The position numbers and the translations under genes are program-made. A stretch of DNA of 64,000 bases from Geminicoccaceae bacterium (GTDB lineage: Bacteria > Pseudomonadota > Alphaproteobacteria > Geminicoccales > Geminicoccaceae). Shown here piece by piece: positions 17,674 through 26,166 of this stretch; within the stretch, counting starts at the first letter, position 1; the number at the start of each line of letters is the position of its first letter. The stretch spans positions 62,001 to 126,000 of the forward strand of contig JANQPX010000013.1 in assembly GCA_028285265.1 (NCBI GenBank), given 5' to 3'. The notes below the pieces were generated by a model. It was given only the letters and a program-made list of their open reading frames with translations, was not told the origin of the DNA and did not search any database.

Positions 17674-18891
17674 ATGTCACTGTTTCAACGTTTTGAGCAC
17701 CTGGCCCAGTCACATCGTGCCGTGAAAGACATCGGCGCTGATCCTTTTCGCGTGCGTATCGATCGTGTTCTCTCGCCGACCGAGGCAATGATCGGCCGTA
17801 AGCGCATTCTGCTTGCCGGCACCAACAACTATCTTGGGCTGACGTTCGATGCGGGCTGCATCAGTGCGGCGGCGTCAGCGTTGGAGTCCCTTGGCACTGG
17901 CACAACCGGTTCCTCGATCGCGAACGGTCACTATGGCGGGCACCGAGCCCTGGAACAGGCGCTTGCCGCCTTTTTCGGTCATGAGCACGGCATGGTGTTT
18001 ACCACCGGGTACCAAGCCAATCTTGGTATCATTTCGACTGTCGCCGGCCCCGACGACTATCTCCTCATTGACGCGGACAGCCATGCCAGCATCTACGATG
18101 CTTGCAAAATGGGTCAGGCTACCGTGATCCGTTTCCGCCACAACGACCCGAAAGATCTCGATCGCCGCCTAGCACGCCTCGCCAAGGAGCCGGGCAACAA
18201 GGTCGTCGTGGTCGAAGGCATCTATTCCATGCTCGGCGACAAGGCGCCTCTCAAAGAGATCGTCGAGGTCAAGAAAAAGCATGGCGCATATCTGATCGTC
18301 GATGAAGCCCACTCATTTGGCGTGCTCGGCGAGAAGGGTTTGGGGCTCGCCGAAGAGGTTGACGTCGAGGCTGACGTCGACATGGTCGTCGGCACATTTA
18401 GCAAAAGCTTAGGTGCCGTTGGCGGCTTTTGCGTCTCCAGCCTGCCCGACTTCAACATCCTCCGCGTTGCTTGCCGTCCCTATATGTTCACCGCATCGCT
18501 CCCGCCATCGGTGATCGCGTCAGTTCGCGCTGCCCTCGAAACCATCAAGCAGCGGCCTGAACTCATGGCTACGCTTTGGGACAATGTGCATCACTTTTAC
18601 GATGGCCTTGCGCGTCGCGGCTTTTTGCTCGGCGACCAACCCAGCCCGATCGTTGCTGTCCGCCTGCCCAGCCCGGAGCTCGCTGTCCATATCTGGCACC
18701 AGCTGCTGGAAGCCGGCATCTACGTCAATCTTGCCCTTCCGCCGGCAACACCTTCCAACGAAGCCCTGCTTCGCTGCAGTGTGTGCGCAGCGCACTCGAA
18801 GGAGCAACTGAGCAGCATCATTGAGACGCTGACCAGCATTGCCTACGAGACGGGCCTCCTCGAAGCTCCAGCTCGAGCTGCCGCCATCTGA
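17674..18891 (+). CDS. spt: Serine palmitoyltransferase (alpha-oxoamine synthase family)
   Basis: This 405-residue PLP enzyme condenses serine with an acyl thioester to 3-oxo-sphinganine, the first step of sphingolipid synthesis. The PLP lysine is in VGTFSKSLGAVGG; DEAHSFGVLG gives the Asp and His that hold the cofactor; GTGTTGSSIANGHYGGH is the substrate-binding glycine-rich block. Related family enzymes are KBL, AONS (BioF) and ALAS. Context with ACP, CerR-like reductase and acyl ligase favours serine palmitoyltransferase over BioF. AAGGAGGA lies ahead of the ATG. It converges with the minus-strand nucleotidyltransferase gene 55 bases downstream. Confidence 0.88.
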   Translation: MSLFQRFEHLAQSHRAVKDIGADPFRVRIDRVLSPTEAMIGRKRILLAGTNNYLGLTFDAGCISAAASALESLGTGTTGSSIANGHYGGHRALEQALAAFFGHEHGMVFTTGYQANLGIISTVAGPDDYLLIDADSHASIYDACKMGQATVIRFRHNDPKDLDRRLARLAKEPGNKVVVVEGIYSMLGDKAPLKEIVEVKKKHGAYLIVDEAHSFGVLGEKGLGLAEEVDVEADVDMVVGTFSKSLGAVGGFCVSSLPDFNILRVACRPYMFTASLPPSVIASVRAALETIKQRPELMATLWDNVHHFYDGLARRGFLLGDQPSPIVAVRLPSPELAVHIWHQLLEAGIYVNLALPPATPSNEALLRCSVCAAHSKEQLSSIIETLTSIAYETGLLEAPARAAAI

Positions 18892-18946
18892 GCCCACGAG
18901 TTGTCATGGTTCGTCAAGCATGCGCCGGCTGCGATGTTGCTCGCGA

Positions 18947-19870
18947 CTATCTGACGGCGCTTAGCCTATAGACACGCCAAAGTAATCTTGGCGCATTCAA
19001 GATTGGATGTCGTCGCTCGAAGCTGCTGAGTGGCACCCGAACACCGGTATGGCGTTCCACCTTCCAAAGTGCGTAATCGACACCGCCTTGAAACGTAAAC
19101 AGGCTTTTCGTCAGACGAAGGACGGAGAGTGGTTTGCCGATAAGGCGTCGCACCCTCCAATAGCGCTGAGCTCGGCCGATATCATCTGCAGTCGCCTGAT
19201 GAGCAATCAAGCCGTCCTCGTTGAGCCGCCCCGAAAAGATGAGGCGTGCCATCTCGTCATAACGTGCGGCATCGGCTCGGTAGATGGTGGCGGCACGTTC
19301 AGAACTCTCGGGACGAAGTTCAGCGCGGTAGGTCTGCCGTAGCGCTTCTTGCCAAAGATCTTCAGGGCTTGCTGGCGATGTGACCAAAGGCGCCGACGTT
19401 CTGAGCATGGTTTTGATCGCTTCGCCGATCGCTTGGGTCACCATGATCCGTGCGTCGTCATCTCGCCCATAAAGCATCACGACCGGCTGAGAGAAACGCG
19501 CCCAGAGCGACGGGTGCAAGGCCGCCGATGAGGTGCCCCTCACAAACTGATCACGACTAACGACGGCATATTTCGCTCGCACGACATGGCCCTGCCAAGC
19601 CTGCTCGATATAGAAGACATTCGGCGGCAGGACGCTGTTAGCCCATGCTTGCCAACGGCTGGTGAAGGCATCCCGAAAGCGATCAACAATCAGATAGAAA
19701 TCTTGGACGCCTTCTGGAGGATCGTCAGCTGGGTCCTGTCTCAGGCAGGACCCATAGAAGAGAACGGCAGCAACCGTTGCGCCGTGTCGCGCCCGAATGG
19801 CCTCAGCCAGCGCCTGGGATGACGGATGGACAATCCGGCCAAGCTCCGCCACCACAGCCTCCTCAAGCAC
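18947..19870 (-). CDS. Nucleotidyltransferase-fold protein of the sphingolipid cluster
   Basis: A 307-residue protein with a degenerate nucleotidyltransferase signature near its N-terminus: LFYGSCLRQDP, then an acidic VQDFYLIVD strand. The C-terminal half is helical and basic. Its ATG overlaps the end of the lipid-kinase gene by 8 bases, so the two form one operon. A nucleotidyltransferase-like protein is, as I recall, one of the three Caulobacter genes (CCNA_01217 to 01219) needed to turn ceramide into ceramide phosphoglycerate. By analogy it may take part in building an anionic head group. The specific reaction is inferred, not seen. Confidence 0.7.
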   Translation of the reverse strand: MLEEAVVAELGRIVHPSSQALAEAIRARHGATVAAVLFYGSCLRQDPADDPPEGVQDFYLIVDRFRDAFTSRWQAWANSVLPPNVFYIEQAWQGHVVRAKYAVVSRDQFVRGTSSAALHPSLWARFSQPVVMLYGRDDDARIMVTQAIGEAIKTMLRTSAPLVTSPASPEDLWQEALRQTYRAELRPESSERAATIYRADAARYDEMARLIFSGRLNEDGLIAHQATADDIGRAQRYWRVRRLIGKPLSVLRLTKSLFTFQGGVDYALWKVERHTGVRVPLSSFERRHPILNAPRLLWRVYRLSAVR

Positions 19871-20849
19871 CAGAGGCTCCGGTCAAAAACGTCTGATGGC
19901 GATCGCCGGTCAGTTGGATCGGCAAACCTGGTTCGGGCAAGAATACCTCACCGTCGAGGACGACCGGACTCTTGATGTCGAGGGTCATCGCGTCGACCGA
20001 GCCAGATCGGTACCCCTCCGCAACCATCCAGCCCTTAGGGCGGCCACGCAACACCGGCACGATCGCTCGCGCAAGACGCTTCGGTGGAAAATCCACGCTC
20101 GTGTACCGAATTGTCCGTCCGGTTCGGGTTGCAGGGCTAACGTGCGTGCTATCCCAGAACGGGGAAAGACCGAGGATCAAGCGGTGTAGTGTCGTAGCGA
20201 TCAGAAGAAGATAGGGTTTCTCTTTGCAGTGTTCGTCATCAAACGCGATGGACATCGGCTCGCCTCGATAGAGCGGATCATCCGCATTGACCCGACCGAA
20301 CAATAACCGACAAAGCGACAGCACCAACGTGGACGCCGAGGCGAGATTGTCAGCGACCCCGTGGGTGCGGACGCGCTCGTTGGCAAGCTTCACTGCCTGA
20401 TAGAAACCTGCCGCACCAAAAAACATGCCATAGACTGCCGGCTCATGAGGTTTCAAGACAAGCCCAATCAGCGGTCTCTTTACCTCATGTGTCGCGTCGC
20501 CCGTCAACAGGCGCTTGAGCCCCTTCGCTGGCGCCCCCGCAAGGCCGACATCCTTGGCGATGACATTGGTCATACCTCCGGCGAGCACGGCGAGTTTTGG
20601 CGCATGGCCGTTCAGATCGCGTCGAGCAAGTTCTGTTAACACCGCTTGCACCGTGCCGTCGCCGCCATTCACAGCGATCACGTCGACACCGCGCCGGATC
20701 ATGTTGACAATCATGGGCCCAAGATCTTCAAAATCCCAAAGTGCCTCATGACGAATACCCTCATGAGCCGCCACAAGCTTTAAGGCTTCGAGCGCTCCCT
20801 TTCGGTTGCGCTGACTTCTCGGGTTGCTGATGACAGCGAGACGTCCCAT
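19863..20849 (-). CDS. Diacylglycerol/ceramide-kinase-like lipid kinase
   Basis: A 328-residue lipid kinase of the DAGK catalytic family. It begins with the typical GRLAVISNPRS strand, has the nucleotide-binding NGGDGT motif (about residue 64), and the following GGMTNVIA block. The ATG at 20849 fits the family start; the frame continues 27 codons upstream without homology. In Caulobacter the corresponding gene, cpgB, encodes a ceramide kinase. Given spt next door, ceramide is the likely substrate, making ceramide 1-phosphate at the cytoplasmic membrane. Diacylglycerol or another lipid remains possible. It is divergent from the metallophosphoesterase gene. Confidence 0.85.
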   Translation of the reverse strand: MGRLAVISNPRSQRNRKGALEALKLVAAHEGIRHEALWDFEDLGPMIVNMIRRGVDVIAVNGGDGTVQAVLTELARRDLNGHAPKLAVLAGGMTNVIAKDVGLAGAPAKGLKRLLTGDATHEVKRPLIGLVLKPHEPAVYGMFFGAAGFYQAVKLANERVRTHGVADNLASASTLVLSLCRLLFGRVNADDPLYRGEPMSIAFDDEHCKEKPYLLLIATTLHRLILGLSPFWDSTHVSPATRTGRTIRYTSVDFPPKRLARAIVPVLRGRPKGWMVAEGYRSGSVDAMTLDIKSPVVLDGEVFLPEPGLPIQLTGDRHQTFLTGASGA

Positions 20850-21019
20850 GTGTATTCGATCAGCTCCAGATTGACCGAAGACCGGCGAACAGCTTCCGGA
20901 ATTCGTCGTTGGCTTCATGGAGAATCGCACCTATCTCCATGAATGAAAAAATCAGCCCGCTTGACTTAACCGAGCAGGACGGACATCAAAGGGCGGAATG
21001 TTCACGATATGTATGGCGC

Positions 21020-21952
21020 ATGTTAAAACTCGCTCACCTCTCCGATCCGCATTTGCCGCTTCCCGACCAGGTCGACTGGCGGGATTTGATGAACAAACGG
21101 GTGACCGGTTACCTCTCCTGGCACCGCCATCGCCGCCATGTGCATGATCGGCGCGTCCTGGCCGCCCTGCGCAACGATCTGGAAGACTGCCGTCCCGACC
21201 ATATGGTCGTTACCGGCGATCTGACCAATCTTGCTCTTCCTGCCGAGTTCGACCAAGCGATTGACTGGCTTTCGGAGCTTGGCACACCGGATGACGTCAG
21301 TGTCATTCCAGGCAACCACGATGCCTATATCGAGGCCCCATGGAGTCAGTCATTCGGCAGGCTCGCCGCCTATATGACGCAAAATCACGGGGAAATGAAG
21401 TCGCTAGCCGCATCTTTTCCCTATGTGCGCAAAGTTGGCCGAGTAGCGATTGTCGGCGTTTCAAGCGCCATCCCAACACGGTGGTTCTCGGCAGCTGGCA
21501 TGATCGGCGAGGAGCAGCTTCTTCGTCTCCGTGCCGTCTTGGACGAGCTTGGTGAGGAAGGTTACTTCCGCACCGTCATGGTCCACCACCCTCCTATTGA
21601 AGGGTCAGCACGGGTCAGAAAGCAGCTTCGAGACGGCAATGGCTTTCGTCAGGTGATCGGTGAGGCAGGCGCCGAACTCGTCCTGCACGGCCATAATCAC
21701 CGTTTCGATCAAGGCGAGGTGAAAACACCGCTCGGCCAAGCGCCCGTTATCGGCGTACCGTCGGCATCCGCTTGGCCGCGCCATGGCATGAAACCGGCCG
21801 CGTATCATATCTACCGGATCAGCGCGACGCCGGATGGTTGGAATATCAGGGTGGAGGTCAGGCGGTTTGATCGACGCATCGAACGTTTCGTCGCCCAACC
21901 CGGCCAAACCCTCTCTGTACCAGCGGCAGTCAATGCAGCGTCTGCTGCCTAA
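21020..21952 (+). CDS. Calcineurin-like metallophosphoesterase of the sphingolipid cluster
   Basis: A 310-residue class III metallophosphoesterase with all metal motifs: HLSDPHLP (D, H), VVTGDLTN (D), PGNHDAY (N, H), MVHHPP (H) and LHGHNHRF (H, H). No signal peptide is present from the ATG at 21020, so it acts in the cytoplasm or at the inner membrane surface. Divergent from the lipid-kinase operon and 20 bases before the HIT gene. A phosphoesterase is part of the Caulobacter anionic-sphingolipid gene set, so it may process a phosphorylated head-group intermediate; this is inference from context. Confidence 0.8.
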   Translation: MLKLAHLSDPHLPLPDQVDWRDLMNKRVTGYLSWHRHRRHVHDRRVLAALRNDLEDCRPDHMVVTGDLTNLALPAEFDQAIDWLSELGTPDDVSVIPGNHDAYIEAPWSQSFGRLAAYMTQNHGEMKSLAASFPYVRKVGRVAIVGVSSAIPTRWFSAAGMIGEEQLLRLRAVLDELGEEGYFRTVMVHHPPIEGSARVRKQLRDGNGFRQVIGEAGAELVLHGHNHRFDQGEVKTPLGQAPVIGVPSASAWPRHGMKPAAYHIYRISATPDGWNIRVEVRRFDRRIERFVAQPGQTLSVPAAVNAASAA

Positions 21953-21972
21953 AGCAGCCAGGAGCCCTGCGC

Positions 21973-22470
21973 ATGACGCAGGGTCATGAAATAAATCTGT
22001 CGTTCGAGGGGGAGTGGATGCCGCCATCGACAGCCAACAATCCGACGCAACAGCGTTTTGAGTATCCCGGGCTGCTCGTCAAGGATTTTGAACACTGGTC
22101 CGTAACGCTACGACGACACCAGGTGACCCTCGGTGCTTTGGTGCTGCTTGCTAAGTCGAATGCCACCACCTGGCCCGAACTCGACCGGACCGCCTTCACC
22201 GAACTCAAGGATGTCACGGTATCGATTGAACGCAGCCTTAGCGCCCTCTTCGGCTATGATAAGATCAATTATCTAATGCTGATGATGGTGGATCCCAACG
22301 TCCATTTTCATGTGTTTCCCCGTTATCAGCGCACCGTCGCCTTTGCCGGTATCGACTTCGCTGATGCGGGCTGGCCAAAGGCGCCCGATCTCGCAAGCGG
22401 ACCGACGCTTGATGATGACATGGCGATGCGGCTGATCGCTCATATGAAGAGCGATTGGAGAGGCGCGTAG
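21973..22470 (+). CDS. HIT-family hydrolase/transferase
   Basis: A 165-residue protein with the histidine-triad motif, seen as NVHFHVFPRY near residue 116. The central part (GALVLLAKSNATTWPEL) matches HIT-type nucleotide-binding proteins. HIT enzymes cleave or transfer nucleotidyl groups through the middle His. AGGAG lies 8 bases before the ATG. The gene follows the metallophosphoesterase by 20 bases and probably shares its transcript, so it may act on a nucleotide-linked intermediate in the same pathway. Confidence 0.8.
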   Translation: MTQGHEINLSFEGEWMPPSTANNPTQQRFEYPGLLVKDFEHWSVTLRRHQVTLGALVLLAKSNATTWPELDRTAFTELKDVTVSIERSLSALFGYDKINYLMLMMVDPNVHFHVFPRYQRTVAFAGIDFADAGWPKAPDLASGPTLDDDMAMRLIAHMKSDWRGA

Positions 22471-22606
22471 CGCGGCCGTATGGTTGGCGTTGACCATCGC
22501 CGCCCCGTTCGCTGTAACGGGATTGGACCTTGAGAAGCCCGCGTCGGTCTGGCACGTCGCGGGCCATGATGGCGATTGCCTGTCGCCGGGGAACAATGGA
22601 CCATCC

Positions 22607-23788
22607 GTGACGATCATCGACCGCTATTTGATCCGACACACGCTGTCACGCTTTGCGATCCTGCTCGGGATCGTGCTGTTCGCTCTTCTCATGGAGCGCC
22701 TGGTTCGGCTTCTCGATTTGGTCGCGACCAAAAACACGCCCTTCGACGTGGTCGGTCGTCTGATGCTCAATCTTGTGCCGCACTATCTGAGCCTTGCGCT
22801 GTCCACAGCCTTTTTCATTGCGGTTCTGATGGCGATCATTCGGCTCCGCGAAGATAGCGAGCTCGATGCACTCTATGCGGGTGGCATCAGCCTTTATCGC
22901 ATCGCGCGGCCGATCTTTGGGCTTGCCTGCCTCCTGTGCCTTCTCGGTGCCTTGATCATCGCTTTCCTGCAGCCTCAGGCCCGCTATGGCTATCGCAATC
23001 TGATGCACTTTGCGGGCTATGGCAGCTGGTACAATGTCTTGGAGAGCGGCGCGTTCTTGACGGGCATCGACGACATGACCATGACCGTCGGCAGCATTTC
23101 GAGAGACGGGCGAGAGCTGACGGACGTCTTCTTTCATGAACGCAAGAAAAATGGCGAATTGAACACGCTCACTGCTGAACGCGGAAGCTTTGATATTAAT
23201 GAGAGCGACAAGCTCGTTCTGACCTTGGAGAACGCAACTCAGCTCATCGATGGCGGCGGTGACAAAGAACCTCTAGTGGTTCGGGTAAAGCAGTTCTCGC
23301 GCGAAATCGAAACGCTCTTCGCGCCCCCTCCGTTCCGGCCGCGGGGCGAGGACGAACGCGAGCTAACACTGATCGAGCTTTGGCAATGGGATGGCCCGCC
23401 ACCAAAACGATCAACCGTCGACGAGATGGCAGCGGAGTTGCACTCGCGAATCGTTCGCATCGTCTCGATCCTCTTCTTGCCACTCCTCGCCGTTGCGTTG
23501 GGCGCGACATCGCCAAAGCGTCGCCAAGGCTTGAACTTAGCGATCGGGCTCTTCTTACTCGTGGCCTATAATGAAGTTCTGCAGTTCGGAAAACGCCTGA
23601 TCAAGGATGGGGAGATCTCGGCATGGCTCGGGCAGCAGGTGCCGATGCTCCTCTTCATCGTACTCAGCTATTGGATGTTTGCGCGCGCTGCGAGTCAGAA
23701 TTCGGGGAGCAGTGGCGGCTCGTTGACCGTGCTTTATGACCGCCTCGTCCACCTCATCGGCCGCATTCGGCCGGCGTCCGGCACCTGA
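22607..23788 (+). CDS. lptF: LptF-type permease of a lipid export ABC transporter
   Basis: A 393-residue YjgP/YjgQ permease. Helix 1 follows IDRYLIRHTLSRF, then MERLVRLLDLVATKN, the family's typical first loop. Three membrane helices lie in the first third and three in the last third, separated by a periplasmic beta-jellyroll domain (about residues 130-270). GTG at 22607 is chosen because family homology starts there; the frame upstream is unconserved. Its TGA shares a base with the ATG of lptG. LptF and LptG together move lipopolysaccharide from the inner membrane to LptC. Here the pair lies next to sphingolipid genes rather than with lptD-surA. Confidence 0.9.
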   Translation: MTIIDRYLIRHTLSRFAILLGIVLFALLMERLVRLLDLVATKNTPFDVVGRLMLNLVPHYLSLALSTAFFIAVLMAIIRLREDSELDALYAGGISLYRIARPIFGLACLLCLLGALIIAFLQPQARYGYRNLMHFAGYGSWYNVLESGAFLTGIDDMTMTVGSISRDGRELTDVFFHERKKNGELNTLTAERGSFDINESDKLVLTLENATQLIDGGGDKEPLVVRVKQFSREIETLFAPPPFRPRGEDERELTLIELWQWDGPPPKRSTVDEMAAELHSRIVRIVSILFLPLLAVALGATSPKRRQGLNLAIGLFLLVAYNEVLQFGKRLIKDGEISAWLGQQVPMLLFIVLSYWMFARAASQNSGSSGGSLTVLYDRLVHLIGRIRPASGT

Positions 23789-24894
23789 TGTCGATCCTTA
23801 GCCGGTATCTCTCCCGTATCTTCATCGGCCAGCTGCTGATGATCATGTTCTGTGCCATGGCATTGCTGCAGCTATTCGATCTGATGAGCAATGCTGACGA
23901 TTTGCTCCGTGATATGAAGGGCCAATCCCACGTTCTCCTTCGTTATACGCTGCTTCGACTCCCTGATCTGATCACCTTCATTACCCCCTTCAGTGTGCTG
24001 CTCGCCGCGTTGATGGCATTTGGTCGACTACATCGGCATAGCGAGCTCGTCGCGATGCAGGCTGCGGGGCGATCAGTGACGCAGATTGTCCTGATGCTTC
24101 TGCCAGCCCTTCTCGCCGTCTCATTTCTGCATTTTTTGGTCAGTGATCAGCTGACACCAAGAACCAACCGCGCGCTCGCGGATTGGCTGGCGGCGAGCGA
24201 GACGAGAAAATCCAACGACGTCGCGCTTTGGCTACGCGATGGTGATCATCTCGTGAGCATCGGTAAGATCGAGGATGACGGTCGGCGGCTGGAAGACGTT
24301 GTTATCTTTAAGCGCACAGAGAGCGGCAGCCTGAACGCCCAGACCAAAGCTAAGAACGCTCAATTCGATCGCGGAGCCTGGTGGCTGAACGAGGTCAGCG
24401 ATCTAACAGCAATACCCGGCACCTCACCCTCCGAGGCGCAAATCTCACGACAACCATGGCATACGGGGGTCCAGCCCGGTCTCGTCCAAGACCTTGCGGT
24501 CGCCCCCAATGCCCTGTCCATCGCAAGGCTCAAACGCGTGCTCGACCACCCCGAGGTCGGCAGTCGGCCCATGCATGTTTATGAGACCTGGTTACATAAG
24601 AGCTTCTCGCAGCCGCTGGTTTCTATCTTCATGGCAGCCCTCGCAGCCGCATCGGTTCGCGGTCTGCAGCGCCAAGGCGGTGTGGTCACCAATGCCTTGG
24701 TCGGCTTTGGTGGCGCCTTTCTTTACTTCGTTGCCGACGGTGTCCTGCAAGCACTGGGCGAAGCTGGCTCGGTCCGCCCTGCCCTCGCCGCCTGGTTGCC
24801 ACTTGTTCTGTTAGCCTCGATCGCCACCGCCGTCGTGACCTGGGTCGCCGCACCACGCGGTCGGCGCAAACCAGGGGTTATGCCGGGCACGTAG
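23788..24894 (+). CDS. lptG: LptG-type permease of a lipid export ABC transporter
   Basis: A 368-residue YjgP/YjgQ permease, the partner of the preceding LptF. It has the N-terminal SRYLSRIFIGQLL helix, a second helix block around PDLITFITPFSVLLAALMAFGRL, the conserved SELVAMQAAGRS loop, and a C-terminal group of three helices. A central periplasmic domain is at about residues 125-255. The start overlaps the lptF stop by one base, so the two are translated together. No lptA, lptB, lptC or lptD is adjacent. Confidence 0.9.
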   Translation: MSILSRYLSRIFIGQLLMIMFCAMALLQLFDLMSNADDLLRDMKGQSHVLLRYTLLRLPDLITFITPFSVLLAALMAFGRLHRHSELVAMQAAGRSVTQIVLMLLPALLAVSFLHFLVSDQLTPRTNRALADWLAASETRKSNDVALWLRDGDHLVSIGKIEDDGRRLEDVVIFKRTESGSLNAQTKAKNAQFDRGAWWLNEVSDLTAIPGTSPSEAQISRQPWHTGVQPGLVQDLAVAPNALSIARLKRVLDHPEVGSRPMHVYETWLHKSFSQPLVSIFMAALAAASVRGLQRQGGVVTNALVGFGGAFLYFVADGVLQALGEAGSVRPALAAWLPLVLLASIATAVVTWVAAPRGRRKPGVMPGT

Positions 24895-24895
24895 A

Positions 24896-24911
24896 GCAGG
24901 TGAGGACCTGC
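24896..24911 (+). terminator. Hairpin right after lptG stop, no T-tract
   Basis: GCAGGT (24896-24901) and ACCTGC (24906-24911) pair around GAGG, starting 2 bases after the lptG stop codon. Position suggests transcript end or 3' protection, but no T-run follows, so it is not a classical intrinsic terminator. Confidence 0.3.
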
Positions 24912-25043
24912 CCGCCATGTGAGGCGATCAGCAAGCCTCCACGCTACTGACAGAGGCTGGCAGGACGTCGCCCAGAAAGTCGTTGAAAAAAGCCCCCCTC
25001 GCATGGATGGTCGAGGACCATTTCAAATCGGAGGATACCGCTC

Positions 25044-25427
25044 ATGTGGAAGCACGGACAGTTTCATTGGAACGAACTCAATACCCGCGATCCCGAGCGC
25101 GCCAAGGCGTTCTACGGTGACGCGGTGGGTTGGACATTCAACGACATACCCATGGATGAGGGCGGAATTTACACGGTGTGTATGGACGGCGAGACGCCGG
25201 TTGCCGGCATCTTCATGATGGAAGGGCCTCATTTCGAAGGCATTCCACCTCATTGGTTCGCCTATCTCGCTGTGGATGATATCGATGCACGGCTGGCGAA
25301 GGCTGAAAGCGCCGGAGCCGTCATCAAGCGCCCAGCGTTCGATGTCGCTGGCGTTGGTCGAATTGCCATCGTCGAAGATCCAAGCGGTGCCGTTCTCGGA
25401 TGGATGACGCCAGCCTCGGAAAGCTAA
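25044..25427 (+). CDS. VOC-family (glyoxalase-fold) protein
   Basis: A 127-residue protein of the vicinal-oxygen-chelate superfamily. It starts with FHWNELNTRDPERAKAFYG, the typical first beta-alpha unit, and has a second module ending in IVEDPSGAVLGWM. It resembles the CFP32 / hydroxylase-like single-repeat VOC proteins whose ligand is unknown. GGAGG lies 9 bases before the ATG. It converges with upp across a long inverted repeat. Confidence 0.85.
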   Translation: MWKHGQFHWNELNTRDPERAKAFYGDAVGWTFNDIPMDEGGIYTVCMDGETPVAGIFMMEGPHFEGIPPHWFAYLAVDDIDARLAKAESAGAVIKRPAFDVAGVGRIAIVEDPSGAVLGWMTPASES

Positions 25428-25437
25428 GGCCGATCGC

Positions 25438-25497
25438 TTACGGGATGTCGGCGCAACCGTGCTCGCTACTGGCTGCGCCGACTATCGTGTCCCGTAA
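25438..25497. terminator. Long two-part inverted repeat between VOC gene and upp
   Basis: Outer arms TTACGGGA (25438-25445) and TCCCGTAA (25490-25497), and inner arms GTCGGCGCA (25447-25455) and TGCGCCGAC (25474-25482), are perfect. The right arms lie within the last codons and stop of upp. It can fold in transcripts from both convergent genes and probably acts as a bidirectional terminator, though without a T-tract. Confidence 0.5.
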
Positions 25498-26132
25498 AGC
25501 CGGTCCCCAGCGTCGCCCAGACCGGGCACGATATAGCCGTGGTCATTTAGCCGCTCATCGATGGCCGCCGTAATAATAGGCACGTCGGGATGTACTTCAC
25601 GCATTTGCTCAATGCCCTCTGGGGCAGCGAGCAAGCAGGCAAATTTGATTTGACTGGCTCCATCGTCCTTTAACTTCGAGACGGCTGCTACTGCGGAGTT
25701 ACCAGTCGCGAGCATCGGATCGACCACAACCGTCAAACGTTCAGACAGGTCTTCCGGAACCTTATAGTAGTATTCAACGGCAATGAGTGTTTCTGGATCC
25801 CGATAAATGCCGACATGGCCAACCCGGGCAGACGGCACCAGATCGAGCATGCCGTCAAGCAGCCCGTTGCCTGCACGTAAGATCGAGACGAGGCAAAGCT
25901 TCTTGCCTTCAAGTGCGGGCGCCTTCGCCGGTGATACCGGCGTCTCGATATCGATGGTGGTCAAGGGCAGGTCACGGGTGACCTCGTAGGCAAGTAAAAG
26001 GGCGATTTCTCGGGCGAGCTGGCGGAATTTTACGACGGTCGTAGCGGTCTGGCGCATCAAGGTCAGCTTGTGCTGCACCAAGGGATGATCGACGACGGTT
26101 GTATGGGTTGCTACCGGCTCACTGTCACTCAC
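25482..26132 (-). CDS. upp: Uracil phosphoribosyltransferase
   Basis: This 216-residue enzyme salvages uracil to UMP using PRPP. The PRPP loop is [17 protein letters not shown], and the uracil-binding region near the end includes [23 protein letters not shown]. The N-terminal [14 protein letters not shown] and [13 protein letters not shown] are characteristic. The GTG at 26132 is the start, with GGAG about 9 bases upstream. It is the last gene of a minus-strand run after the lipoprotein and PhnD-like genes. Its 3' end lies inside the inverted repeat at 25438-25497. Confidence 0.95.
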   Translation of the reverse strand: MSDSEPVATHTTVVDHPLVQHKLTLMRQTATTVVKFRQLAREIALLLAYEVTRDLPLTTIDIETPVSPAKAPALEGKKLCLVSILRAGNGLLDGMLDLVPSARVGHVGIYRDPETLIAVEYYYKVPEDLSERLTVVVDPMLATGNSAVAAVSKLKDDGASQIKFACLLAAPEGIEQMREVHPDVPIITAAIDERLNDHGYIVPGLGDAGDRLYGTR

Positions 26133-26166
26133 GTCCCTTCACTCCGAAATCTCCCGAACAACGCTG

